From NCBI RefSeq assembly GCF_900105385.1, contig NZ_LT629772.1:4092001-4156000 (forward strand): a stretch of 64,000 nucleotides of DNA, given 5' to 3'. This document shows positions 25,569-34,350 of the stretch, one piece after another. Position 1 is the first letter of the stretch, and the number at the start of each line of letters is the position of its first letter. Source of the DNA: Microlunatus soli. Its GTDB lineage: Bacteria; Actinomycetota; Actinomycetes; Propionibacteriales; Propionibacteriaceae. The position numbers and the translations under genes were made by a program. The notes under the pieces are model-generated. The model did no database searches and was not told where the DNA came from. It was given only the letters and a program-made list of their open reading frames with translations.

Positions 25569-26444
25569 ATGACCTTCCAGGGTGATGGCCCGCTGGACAC
25601 CGGCGGCGTGTCCGGCGGTGGCGGTGGCCGAGGCGGCCGGGTCGCGATCGGCGGCGGAGCCGGGTTGGTGGTCGTCGTGATCGCCGCTCTGGTGTTCGGC
25701 ATCAACCCGGCCGACATCCTCGGCGGTGGTGGCGGGGACTACTCGACCGGTGACGTCGGTGCGGAAGGCTCCGGAGCAGGTCAGATCGACGACCAGATCA
25801 AGAGCTGCACGATCGAGAAGGCGAACACCGACACCGTCTGCCGGATCGTCGCGACGACCAACAGCCTGGGCGACGTGTGGCCGCAGCTGATGTCCGACTA
25901 CACCGAGCCGCAGACGGTGATCTTCTCCGGCTCGGTCGACACCGGTTGCGGGTCGGCGACCTCCGCGGTCGGACCGTTCTACTGCCCGAGCGACCAGACC
26001 GCCTACTTCGATCCCAGCTTCTTCGACACCCTGGAACGGCAGCTCGGTGGAAGTGACGGACCGTTGGCCCAGGAGTACGTCGTCGCCCACGAGTTCGGGC
26101 ATCACGTCCAGCATGTTCAAGGGCTGGACGAGAAGGCCCAGCAGATGGGGTCGAAGGGCGCCAAGTCCGGATCGGTCCGGTTGGAGCTGCAGGCCGACTG
26201 CTATGCCGGTGTCTGGGCCAATCGGGCCGACGACGGCAAGGACGCGATGCTGGAGCCGATCACCGATCAACAGATCTCCGACGTGATCACCACGGCTCGG
26301 GCGATCGGCGACGACAAGCTGTCCGGTGGCAGCTCCGACGGCTGGACCCACGGCTCCAGTTCGCAGCGGGTCCGCTGGTTCAGCATCGGCTATCAGTCCG
26401 GCGAGGTGAAGCGCTGCGACACGTTCTCCACCGACGATCTCTGA
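25569..26444 (+). CDS. Membrane-anchored neutral zinc metallopeptidase (YpfJ family)
   Basis: 291 residues: Gly-rich cytoplasmic N-terminus, one transmembrane segment (24-46), then a catalytic domain outside the cell. The zinc motif is HEFGHH (174-179, Glu175 catalytic). The third ligand probably lies in ELQADCYAGVWA. Four Cys are spread over the outside domain. A -10-like TACGCT ends 7 nt before the ATG with no SD, consistent with leaderless expression. Physiological substrates of this family are not established. Confidence 0.9.
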   Translation: MTFQGDGPLDTGGVSGGGGGRGGRVAIGGGAGLVVVVIAALVFGINPADILGGGGGDYSTGDVGAEGSGAGQIDDQIKSCTIEKANTDTVCRIVATTNSLGDVWPQLMSDYTEPQTVIFSGSVDTGCGSATSAVGPFYCPSDQTAYFDPSFFDTLERQLGGSDGPLAQEYVVAHEFGHHVQHVQGLDEKAQQMGSKGAKSGSVRLELQADCYAGVWANRADDGKDAMLEPITDQQISDVITTARAIGDDKLSGGSSDGWTHGSSSQRVRWFSIGYQSGEVKRCDTFSTDDL

Positions 26445-26512
26445 CCCCGACTACCGATCCGTGACCTGACGGCGGCCGAACTGGCCCACCCGACCGCTAC
26501 CGTAGTCGGACG

Positions 26513-26527
26513 ACAAGATGATCTTGT
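26513..26527. promoter_or_regulatory. Candidate operator palindrome upstream of biosynthetic operon
   Basis: Perfect inverted repeat ACAAGATGATCTTGT (7-bp arms around G), 59 bp before the ATG of the adenylate-forming enzyme gene. It is AT-rich compared with its surroundings. No regulator gene adjoins it. Confidence 0.45.
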
Positions 26528-26585
26528 GTCCCGCGTCCGGTGCTGTCCGGCGCGCGATCGCTATCGGGTGCGAAATGGGGGAACG

Positions 26586-28169
26586 ATGGCGCGCCGGCAT
26601 CATGGCCCGGGCCCGGCAGGTCTGCACGGTCCGGTGTCCGCGCTGCGACAATCGATCTTGAGAACGTCGGCCCGGGCGATCACCAACCTGTACGAGCTCT
26701 ATCGTGTGCATCCGGTCGTGTGGCGCTGGACCGCCCGGCATTTCCATCCCGGGTTGGCCCGGTTCGCCCGATTGAACGCCTGGATGATGTGCCAGCTCGC
26801 CAACCTCGATGTCCCTGCCTACCAAGAGCATCTGAGGGAGCACGGCTTCCGGTTCCGCTGGTTCAGCCTGGACAGCTTCCCCGAGACCGACAAGCACGGC
26901 TACGTCAGTCGATACTCAGAACCGGACCGGTGTTGGAACGGCCGGATCGAGACCGTCGGGACGGTCGTCGACGAGTCGTCCGGGTCGTCCGGCACGCCGT
27001 TCAACTGGATGCGTGGCCGGGACGAGCTGAAGGCGATCCACAACAACGTCGCCGGCTATGTGACCCTGTTGTTCGGCTCCAAGAGGCTGTTCTGCATCAA
27101 CGCGTTCTCGATGGGCGCCTGGGCGACCGGGACCAACACCGGCCATGCGATGTCCAAGATCGCGATGGTCAAGAACACCGGACCGGATCTGGACAAGATC
27201 ATCGACACGATCCGGCATTTCGGACCGCGGTTCGTGTACCTGATCAGTGCCTACCCGCCGTTCCTCAAACATCTGCGTGATCGGCTGGACAACGAGAGCT
27301 GGTTCTCCTGGTCGGACTATCAGCTGAACGGTTTCGTCGGCGGTGAGGCGATGACGGAGGGGCTGCGGGACTATGTCGAGGCCCGCTTCGGTCGGGTCTA
27401 CTCCGGCTACGGTGCCAGTGATCTGACGATCGGGATGGGTGGCGAGTCCGACGTCGCGGTCTGGCTGCGGCGTTCGATGTACGCCGACGATCGGGTCCGG
27501 GAGCGGCTGCTCGGGCCGGACGAGACGCGGATCCCGATGGTCTTCCAGTACAACCCGTTGGAGACCTATCTGGAGGTCAACGAGCACAGTGAACTGGTCG
27601 TCACTCTCAACTCGACCGCCGTGATGAGCCCTCGGCTGCGGTACAACATCGGCGATGAGGCGCGGCTGATGAGCTTGGCCGACGTGACTGCCGCGCTGGA
27701 CTTCGATCCCGAGCTGCAACGCGCCTTCCACCGGGCCTTCGCGGTGCAACGGATGCGGCTGCCGTTGCTGTTCCTGTTCGGTCGGAAGGATTCGACGATC
27801 TCCTACATGGGTGCGAACCTGTATCCGATCGATGTCGAGAACGGGCTCTACCAGGACAACCCGTACGCCGCCGCGATCGAGTCCTTCAAGCTCGCCTTGC
27901 TCGAGGGTGATGATCATGAACTGCGGCCGTTGGTCCACGTCCAGTTGCGCGCCGATGCCGAGCTGACCGACGTCCAACGAGCCGATCTCGGCCGAGCCGC
28001 CGGGCACGGCATCGTGGCACATCTTGCGTCGGTGTCGCGGGACTTCGAGCAGTCGTTGACCGAAGACCCGACGGCCGGCGACATCAGGGTCCGGGTGCAC
28101 GGCTTCGGCGAGGGACCGTTCGGCGGCCAGCGGTCCAAGATCAAGAACGTCTACCTGGTGGAGGACTGA
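26586..28169 (+). CDS. Adenylate-forming enzyme, PaaK/CapK (coenzyme F390 synthetase-like) family
   Basis: 527 residues. It should activate a carboxylate with ATP to an acyl-adenylate and pass it to a thiol, amine or hydroxyl. Visible motifs: phosphate loop VDESSGSSGTPF, the adenine/Tyr-Gly region VYSGYGASDLTIG, and YNIGDEARL with the conserved Asp that contacts ribose. Length and N-terminal helical part (LYELYRVHPVVWRWTARHF) exceed the roughly 440 residues of PaaK. The SD GGGGGAAC sits directly before ATG 26586; an in-frame GTG at 26526 lies inside the candidate operator region. It is the first gene of a three-gene operon, with 1 nt before the next start. Confidence 0.85.
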   Translation: MARRHHGPGPAGLHGPVSALRQSILRTSARAITNLYELYRVHPVVWRWTARHFHPGLARFARLNAWMMCQLANLDVPAYQEHLREHGFRFRWFSLDSFPETDKHGYVSRYSEPDRCWNGRIETVGTVVDESSGSSGTPFNWMRGRDELKAIHNNVAGYVTLLFGSKRLFCINAFSMGAWATGTNTGHAMSKIAMVKNTGPDLDKIIDTIRHFGPRFVYLISAYPPFLKHLRDRLDNESWFSWSDYQLNGFVGGEAMTEGLRDYVEARFGRVYSGYGASDLTIGMGGESDVAVWLRRSMYADDRVRERLLGPDETRIPMVFQYNPLETYLEVNEHSELVVTLNSTAVMSPRLRYNIGDEARLMSLADVTAALDFDPELQRAFHRAFAVQRMRLPLLFLFGRKDSTISYMGANLYPIDVENGLYQDNPYAAAIESFKLALLEGDDHELRPLVHVQLRADAELTDVQRADLGRAAGHGIVAHLASVSRDFEQSLTEDPTAGDIRVRVHGFGEGPFGGQRSKIKNVYLVED

Positions 28170-28170
28170 G

Positions 28171-30051
28171 GTGTACACCACGGACTTCTCCCGCACTCCG
28201 CCGGCCGGTCGCGGGCGGGCGATGATCATCGCCGAGGGGCGATCGGACGCGCGTCGTCGGGACGGCGTCGTCTGGCGTCATCGCGTCCGCGACGACGCGA
28301 TCCGTGCCGAACTGGTCGTTTTCGACACCGCCGAGCAGGCTCGCCGGGCGGCGGCCGCCCATCGTGGCCGGACCCGGCTGTTGATCGCGGAGGACCGTGG
28401 ATACTCCAACGGTGGTTGGCGTGCCGAGGACGGGACCCACGGTCTGAACGAGCGCTTCCATCCGGTCCGGACCGAGCTCCGCGACGGCCGGGAACCACCG
28501 CCGACCGGCGAGCCGGCCCGGCTCACCCGACGCCCCGTGGCCGAGCCCGCACCCCGGCAGTGGACGATCTTCGACAGCGAGTCGTTGTTTCTCGGCGCGA
28601 ACAGGTTCCGGCACCCGATCGCCTGGCTGCACACCGCCCGCTACTGGTGGGCGATGCTGCGGTCTATGTATCGGATGCCCGGCACCGTCTGGCACGGCGT
28701 CTACTGGCAGTTCCCGTTCACCCTCGGGACGGTGGCGACGTTCCGGTCCACCGACGACATGATGCGCTTCGCCCGCGTCCCCGAACATCGCTACCTGATG
28801 CAGTGGATCGCGCGAGACACCCGCAACGCGACTGCAGGCTTCATCAGGATCCACTCCGCCGCCGACCAGGACGCCGCGCAGCAGCAACCGGCCGGATTGG
28901 AGTTGCAGCGGGTCCAGACCGAGACCCAGCTGCGGGAGTTCCTCGCCGTGTCCCGCCGGGGCGACCCGGCCACGCTCGCCGTACCGCTGCTCACCGACAC
29001 CGTACGGTCCTGGTTCGCCGGTCGCGCGGCGGCGCCGGTGCAGCCGGAGCTCTATCTGGCCCGCCGCGGCGACCGCACCGTCGGCAGGACCACGATCCAC
29101 GCCGACCCGACGCTGGACGCCAAGCTCGGCACCCGAGCCACCCTGTTCGGCGCGACCTGGGCCGCGACCCGTGCCGACTACGCCGAGCTGCTGGACGCCA
29201 TCGCCGACCGTGGTCGGCGCGCCGGCCACACCGAGGCCATCGGGCCGATGTCGCTGCTGCCCAACCAGACCGGCGGGGTGATCACCTCCGGCTTCGAGCA
29301 GCCGGGCTTCTTCGACAGCCCGTGGAATCCCTCCTGGGTGCCGCAGGCCTACGCCGACGCCGGCTTCCAGGCCTGGAACGAGTCCGACACCTGGCAGCTG
29401 GACGTTGCGGCGCTACGCAGCACCGCGGACCGGATCGAGGCGCCGGCCGAGGACGAGCTGGCTGCAGCAGGGATCCGGCTGCGACCGGCCTCCCGCCTGC
29501 GATTCCGCCGTGACGTGGAGCAGGTCCGCGGCCTGCTGAACGCCTGCTTCGCGCAGTTGCCTTACTACACCGAGATCTCGCCGGCCCAGATGCGGGCGGC
29601 AACCAGTGGCCTGATCGCCCTGATGGATCCCGGCCTGTGGGTGATGGCGGAGGACCGTGACAGTGGCGCGCCGGTGGGGTTCACGCTGATGATGCCCGAC
29701 CCGGTCGACGTGCTGCGGGGATCCGGCGGCCGGATCGGTCCGCGCGAGCTCGTCCGGCTGCTCCGCGGTCGGACCGGGTCGCGCGATGTGGTCGCGATCA
29801 TCCAGGGTGTGCTTCCCGAGCAGCAGGGCCGGGGCATCTCCGGGTTGATGTGGCGACGGGTGGCCCGGCATCTGATCGACGCCGGCTACCGCACCGTACG
29901 GGCGACCTACATCGGACGGGACAACCCGGCCTCGGCGCGTTCCATCCAGCGGCTCGGTGGCCGGCCGTTGCACGGCCTGTCCTTCTATCGCCGCAATCTC
30001 GGTGATCATGCACTCGGTGATCATGGTCCCGATGATCGGACGGCGCGATGA
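28171..30051 (+). CDS. Two-part protein: monooxygenase-like N-terminus plus YghO-like GNAT acyltransferase
   Basis: 626 residues with no close named family. Residues about 1-230 hold a half with FLGANRFRHPIAW, WHGVYWQFPFTLGTVATFRS and MMRFARVPEHRYLMQW. These recall dimeric alpha-beta barrel / spheroidene-monooxygenase-like proteins, a weak resemblance. Residues about 240-615 resemble YghO-type N-acyltransferases: PELYLARRGDRTVGR, IGPMSLLPNQTGGVITSGFEQPG with SPWNPSWVPQAYADAGF, then a GNAT acetyl-CoA fold with VLPEQQGRGISGLMWR and DNPASARSIQRLGGRPL. GTG start 1 nt after the previous stop. The last codons overlap the nitroreductase ATG (ATGA). Probable role: transfer of the acyl group activated by the upstream ligase. 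Confidence 0.75.
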   Translation: MYTTDFSRTPPAGRGRAMIIAEGRSDARRRDGVVWRHRVRDDAIRAELVVFDTAEQARRAAAAHRGRTRLLIAEDRGYSNGGWRAEDGTHGLNERFHPVRTELRDGREPPPTGEPARLTRRPVAEPAPRQWTIFDSESLFLGANRFRHPIAWLHTARYWWAMLRSMYRMPGTVWHGVYWQFPFTLGTVATFRSTDDMMRFARVPEHRYLMQWIARDTRNATAGFIRIHSAADQDAAQQQPAGLELQRVQTETQLREFLAVSRRGDPATLAVPLLTDTVRSWFAGRAAAPVQPELYLARRGDRTVGRTTIHADPTLDAKLGTRATLFGATWAATRADYAELLDAIADRGRRAGHTEAIGPMSLLPNQTGGVITSGFEQPGFFDSPWNPSWVPQAYADAGFQAWNESDTWQLDVAALRSTADRIEAPAEDELAAAGIRLRPASRLRFRRDVEQVRGLLNACFAQLPYYTEISPAQMRAATSGLIALMDPGLWVMAEDRDSGAPVGFTLMMPDPVDVLRGSGGRIGPRELVRLLRGRTGSRDVVAIIQGVLPEQQGRGISGLMWRRVARHLIDAGYRTVRATYIGRDNPASARSIQRLGGRPLHGLSFYRRNLGDHALGDHGPDDRTAR

Positions 30052-31181
30052 CGACCGACCGACGGACCGCCGGCCGGTCGTCGGGGCCGGACGAGTCGCT
30101 GCTCGCCGAGCTGATCACGGTCGCTGCCTCGGCGCCGTCGGCGCACAACACCCAGCCGTGGGATCCACGGATCAGTGCCGGCGGTATCGAACTCGGCGTT
30201 GCCGAGGGGCGGACGCTGCCGGTGGGGGACGGGACCGGACGGGACACGCTGCTGGCGCTCGGAGCCTGGACCGAGGCGGCAGCGATCGCCGCCCGGCGGG
30301 CCGGCCGCGAGCTGATCGTCGACACGCTGCCGACGTTGGGCGATCCGGAGCTGATCGTCTCCGCTCGGCGCCGTGATCCGGTGGCCCGGCTGACCCTCGG
30401 CGGTGCACCCCGGCCCACCGACGATCCCGCCCGTCTCCTCGACGCCGACCTCCTCGCCGCCCGGCTCACCTACCGCGGTCCGGTCCGCCGTGCCGACGGC
30501 TTCCTGACCGCGGCAGCGACGGTCCTCCCGGACTGGGCCGGCCTGGTCCCGATCACCGCCCGGGATCTGAATCGGATGGCACTGCTCGGCACCGCCGACA
30601 CCCTCACCCGCCCCGGGGCAGTGGAGGAACTCGCCAGCTGGCTACGGCTCTCACCACGCCATCCGCAGTATGCGGTGGACGGCCTGACCGATCGGGTGCT
30701 CCGGCTGCCGCGTCCGGTGGCTGCCGTCGCCGCGCCGTTCACCCGACCGGATCGACCGCGCCGTGCCGCGGCCTGGGCCGCGCGTCGTGGCGGCGACCTG
30801 TTGCGACGACTGCTGCTCGAGGTCCCCATCGAGGCAGCCGGGGATGCCGCCGACGCGGATCATTTCACCCTCGTCGTGCGGTCCAACGAGCTGGCCATCG
30901 GGACCGGGGTCGAGCTCACCCGGGTGTTGAACTCGCCGCTCGGCCTGCCGCCGGAGGTGGTGTTCGAGACCGGCCGGGTGCTGCTGCGGGTGTGGTTGTG
31001 CGCGGCACGGATGGGTGCTGCCTTCTCGCCGCATTCGGAAGTGCTGGACTCGGCGCTGGCGCAGGGTGAACTGCAACACCGACTGGGACTCGGGCGCCGT
31101 ACGGTTCCGCTGTTCGTGGCCTCGGTCGGACGGCCGGCGGAACGTCATCCGGCTCGTTCGCCGCGCCGTCGGCTCGCTTGA
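30048..31181 (+). CDS. Nitroreductase family (Acg-like) flavin oxidoreductase
   Basis: 377 residues, the long Acg-like branch of FMN-dependent nitroreductases. The FMN-binding N-terminus is AASAPSAHNTQPWDPR. A Pro/Arg-rich middle precedes a second half with [47 protein letters not shown]. Such enzymes reduce or oxidise small molecules with NAD(P)H, and some act in peptide or heterocycle maturation. The ATG overlaps the preceding stop by 4 bp. As the third gene of the operon it is the likely redox-tailoring step. It converges on an ABC permease gene 9 bp downstream. Confidence 0.85.
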   Translation: MTTDRRTAGRSSGPDESLLAELITVAASAPSAHNTQPWDPRISAGGIELGVAEGRTLPVGDGTGRDTLLALGAWTEAAAIAARRAGRELIVDTLPTLGDPELIVSARRRDPVARLTLGGAPRPTDDPARLLDADLLAARLTYRGPVRRADGFLTAAATVLPDWAGLVPITARDLNRMALLGTADTLTRPGAVEELASWLRLSPRHPQYAVDGLTDRVLRLPRPVAAVAAPFTRPDRPRRAAAWAARRGGDLLRRLLLEVPIEAAGDAADADHFTLVVRSNELAIGTGVELTRVLNSPLGLPPEVVFETGRVLLRVWLCAARMGAAFSPHSEVLDSALAQGELQHRLGLGRRTVPLFVASVGRPAERHPARSPRRRLA

Positions 31182-31190
31182 CGCCCAGAG

Positions 31191-32084
31191 TCAGCTGGTG
31201 ACGTCCTTGCTGGTGAAACGGGCCCAGGCGGCCAGCCAGAAGACGACCGCGTACGCCGCCGCGGTGACCAGGCCGCGTTCGATGTTGCCGGTGTAGATCG
31301 GGTCCCGCAGCACGTCGGCGAAGGCCGACCACCAATGCGTCAACAGGTAGGGATGCAGCCAGTCCAGTTGATTGATCGTCTCGGCGATGAACATCCCGAC
31401 CGTCAGCAGGACGGTCGCCACCATCGCCCCGATCGGCTGTTCGGTGAGCGTGGAGATGAACAATCCGATCGCGCCGACGGCGGCGAATCCGGCCGCCAGG
31501 TAGCAGCAGGCCAACAGCATCCTGACCAAGCCGGCTCCGAAGCTGATCTGCACACCGGAGAGCAGCGGCATCGGCCCGCCGCCGAACAGGATCAGCCCGA
31601 TCACCAGGCCGGTGCCGGCGACCAGGCAGGTGGCCAGCAGCGAGAAGATCACGATGCTGGCGTACTTGACGGTCAGCAATCGGGTCCGGCCGGCCGGCAC
31701 GGTCAGCAGATAGCGCAGGGTGCCGATGTTGGCCTCGCCGGCGATCGAATCACCGGAGATGGTGGCGATCGCCAGCGGCAGGAACAGCGGCAGTTCGACG
31801 GCCAGCGCGGTCAGTCCGACGAAGAGCCCGTTGCCGACGATGTTGTCGATGAACACCGGGCCACCGCCACCGCCGACACCCCAGATCTTGACCGCGACGG
31901 CGATCAGGATCGGCACCGCCGCCAGCGTGGCCAGCCCGGCGATGTTGCGCCGCCGGGTGAGGACCAGACGCAGCTCCGAGGCCAGCAGCCGGAACCAGGA
32001 GGTGAGCTGCCGCCCGAGCGAGGGCCGGTCCCACGGCCCGGCGCTGCTCGGATGATCATCGGTGAGCTGCTCAACCGCTGACAT
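31191..32084 (-). CDS. ABC-2 type transporter permease
   Basis: 297 residues: polar N-terminus, then six membrane spans with the large first periplasmic segment (VGGGGGPVFIDNIVGNG) usual for ABC-2 permeases. ATG 32084 (MSAVEQLTDD) is chosen; the open frame upstream to 32240 runs antiparallel to nothing useful and overlaps the ATPase. It overlaps the end of the ATPase gene by 14 bp. With it, it forms an exporter of unknown substrate. Confidence 0.88.
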   Translation of the reverse strand: MSAVEQLTDDHPSSAGPWDRPSLGRQLTSWFRLLASELRLVLTRRRNIAGLATLAAVPILIAVAVKIWGVGGGGGPVFIDNIVGNGLFVGLTALAVELPLFLPLAIATISGDSIAGEANIGTLRYLLTVPAGRTRLLTVKYASIVIFSLLATCLVAGTGLVIGLILFGGGPMPLLSGVQISFGAGLVRMLLACCYLAAGFAAVGAIGLFISTLTEQPIGAMVATVLLTVGMFIAETINQLDWLHPYLLTHWWSAFADVLRDPIYTGNIERGLVTAAAYAVVFWLAAWARFTSKDVTS

Positions 32085-32940
32085 CGAAGCCCTCCCCGGT
32101 GAGCTGGACGAACATGTCCTCCAGGCTGGGGGACTCGACGGTGAAGCCGTAGACCGTGACGCGGTCGGCGAGGGCAGGGATGATCGACGCCGGATCGACC
32201 TCGCCGAGCAGGCCGGTGATCGTCTGCCGGTGTTGATCACCGCGGACCGGGACGGCGTCGAGCTCGCCGATTCCCAGCCGCTTCAAGATCATCATCGCCG
32301 GGTCGGGGTCGGTGGTCACGACCCGGACCGACGGTGCGGTCCGGTTGCGGACCTCGGTGATGGTGCCCTGGGTGAGCAGTTTGCCGGCATGCATCACCCC
32401 GACATGACTGCAGATCTGCTCGACCTCGCTGAGCAGGTGTGAGGAGATCAACACCGTGGCGCCGTCGCCGGCCAGATCGGCGACCAGATGTCGTACTTCC
32501 CTTGTCCCTTGGGGATCCAGTCCGTTGGTCGGCTCGTCCAGGACCAGCAGCTCACGCGGCTGCAACAGGGCGCCGGCGATCGCCAGTCGTTGCCGCATCC
32601 CGAGCGAGTAGGCACGAAATCGTTTGGTCGCCGCTGCGAGCAGTCCGACCCGGTCCAGCGCGGCGTCGACACGCCGGGTCGCGGTCCTGGGATCGGCGTA
32701 GGGATCCGCGGCGTCCAGCCGGGCCAGATTGCGTCGTCCGCTGAGGTAGGGGTGGAAGGCCGGCCCTTCGACCAGCGCACCGACCCGGGGCAACGCCGTC
32801 CGGGCTCCCTCCGGCATCGGGCTGCCGAGCAGGATCGGTCGCCCCGAGGTGGCCGCGACGAGCCCGAGCAGCATCCGGATCGTCGTGGTCTTGCCCGAAC
32901 CGTTGGGGCCGAGGAAGCCGTAGACCGCGCCGGTCGGCAC
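32071..32940 (-). CDS. ABC exporter ATP-binding protein; true start probably upstream without canonical codon
   Basis: Walker A GPNGSGKTTT, signature YSLGMRQRL, Walker B LLVLDEPTNGLD, switch ISSHLLSEVE, then a C-terminal region typical of ABC-2 exporters. The first ATG/GTG/TTG in frame is GTG 32940. However, conserved N-terminal sequence (RLTKRFGKQTAVDSIDLLV) continues in frame upstream to the TAG at 33076-33078, and no standard start occurs there. GGAGAAG then a CTG at 33067-33069 could serve, giving about 333 residues. The coordinates given are the minimal canonical frame. Confidence 0.85.
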   Translation of the reverse strand: MPTGAVYGFLGPNGSGKTTTIRMLLGLVAATSGRPILLGSPMPEGARTALPRVGALVEGPAFHPYLSGRRNLARLDAADPYADPRTATRRVDAALDRVGLLAAATKRFRAYSLGMRQRLAIAGALLQPRELLVLDEPTNGLDPQGTREVRHLVADLAGDGATVLISSHLLSEVEQICSHVGVMHAGKLLTQGTITEVRNRTAPSVRVVTTDPDPAMMILKRLGIGELDAVPVRGDQHRQTITGLLGEVDPASIIPALADRVTVYGFTVESPSLEDMFVQLTGEGFDVSG

Positions 32941-33075
32941 CAGCAGATCGATGCTGTCGACCGCGGTCTGCTTGCCGAACCGTTTGGTCAGGCGTTCGCT
33001 GCGGACGGCCGCCTCGAGTTCCGCCCTGTCGGCGGAATCAGCCGTCGCCGGCGCCGAAACGGCAGACAGCGTGGC

Positions 33076-34188
33076 CTACTTCTCCAGCGCCGAGTACAGC
33101 AGGGCCGGCTTGACCGCACCGACCGCGACCCGACCGTCGTCGGTGAGCACGGCCGAGAACAGCGAACCGGTCAGCAGCCGCCCCGAGCCCCAGGATCCGG
33201 ACACCTTCGGCAGCGAGTTGAGCATCTGGCCTGCCTCCGACCCGCCCTGGGACCGGCCGTGCGGACCGGCCTGATCCGAACCGGCCCGATCCGAACCTGC
33301 CTTGCCCAGCTGGTCGGCAAACGACTTGTCGGTCACCAGCACCGAGGTCCAGCCGTCACCGACGACCTTGCCCGGAGCCGCATCGGCCTTGTCGGCCGTG
33401 CCGTGCTCCTTCGGCTCGACCTTCTTCTCGGTGACCGAGGTGTCCTCGGAGGGGGTGAAGGTGAAGTTCTTCGCTGCCGGGACGGAGAAGTCGACGTCGG
33501 TGAAACCGACCGAGAAGGCGGGATCCTTGGCGCCGTCGGCGGACACCTCGACACGCAGCGGGACCGAGGTCTGGGCGTCGACGGCGATCGCGACCTCGCC
33601 CACCAACGAGCGGTCGTCCTTCGGCGTCAGTACCAGCTCGTACGCGGGCCGATCGGCGACGGTGACGTTGCGGGCGACCTTCGTGCTGGTGCTCGGATCG
33701 ATGGCGTCGAGGGCCTTCTTCGCCGCTTCCTGCGGGGTCGCCGGCATCTCGGAGGAGTGCCGCTGCGCCATCGCCTTGCCGGCGTAGGTCGTGTGCACGG
33801 CCTTCTTCTCCTTGCTCGACCACAACCAGGCCTGATTGCCGTTGCGGATCAGCGACGATTCGCCGTAGGTACCGAGCAGCGAGACCCGGGACTTGTCCTC
33901 ACCGGAGGTCCACACCTTCAGCGTGTGTGTCCCGCTGGCCAGGGAGCCGAAGTCGGACTCCTCGGTCGGGCCGTTGGACGGCATCGACGGCAGGCCCAGC
34001 TCGGCGGTCTCGGTGACCGTCCCGGACAGTCCGTCGACCTTGGCTCCGGCCACCGCGGTCAACAGCTCCTGCGGTGACTTCTTCGGCAGATTCGGATCGG
34101 CGGAAGCGGTGGTGGCGGCCAGTCCGCCGCCGATCGCCAGCGCGGCGGCGGCGATCGGAGCGAGCCAGCGGACAGCTGTACGCGACAT
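33076..34188 (-). CDS. Exported LolA-like protein (outer-membrane-lipoprotein carrier fold)
   Basis: 370 residues: signal peptide 1 to about 30 (RWLAPIAAAALAIGGGLAATTASA) then a LolA/MucB-type half-barrel domain with GLSGTVTETAELGLP, GNQAWLWSSKEKKAVHT and PAYELVLTPKDDRSLVGEVAIAVDAQTSVPLRVEV. In Gram-positives such proteins are thought to act in lipoprotein or envelope quality control. A low-complexity loop (AGSDRAGSDQAGPHGRSQGGSE) precedes the C-terminus. ATG 34188 has AACAAT ending 6 nt upstream (possibly leaderless); a longer open frame to 35169 is spurious. Its stop codon is the upstream limit of the ABC ATPase frame. Confidence 0.85.
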   Translation of the reverse strand: MSRTAVRWLAPIAAAALAIGGGLAATTASADPNLPKKSPQELLTAVAGAKVDGLSGTVTETAELGLPSMPSNGPTEESDFGSLASGTHTLKVWTSGEDKSRVSLLGTYGESSLIRNGNQAWLWSSKEKKAVHTTYAGKAMAQRHSSEMPATPQEAAKKALDAIDPSTSTKVARNVTVADRPAYELVLTPKDDRSLVGEVAIAVDAQTSVPLRVEVSADGAKDPAFSVGFTDVDFSVPAAKNFTFTPSEDTSVTEKKVEPKEHGTADKADAAPGKVVGDGWTSVLVTDKSFADQLGKAGSDRAGSDQAGPHGRSQGGSEAGQMLNSLPKVSGSWGSGRLLTGSLFSAVLTDDGRVAVGAVKPALLYSALEK

Positions 34189-34350
34189 GGAGCCATTGTT
34201 ACTCGCCGACAGCCGGGATGAAAGGTTTGCCGCCGGCCGGCGGCTGGGACCCCTGCGATCGGTTCGACGATCAGGTTGCCGTCGGGTGACACCACCCGGC
34301 GGCGAAAAACCGGAGGTCCGCGACCGGACGGCTCTTCTACAGTGGGACCC

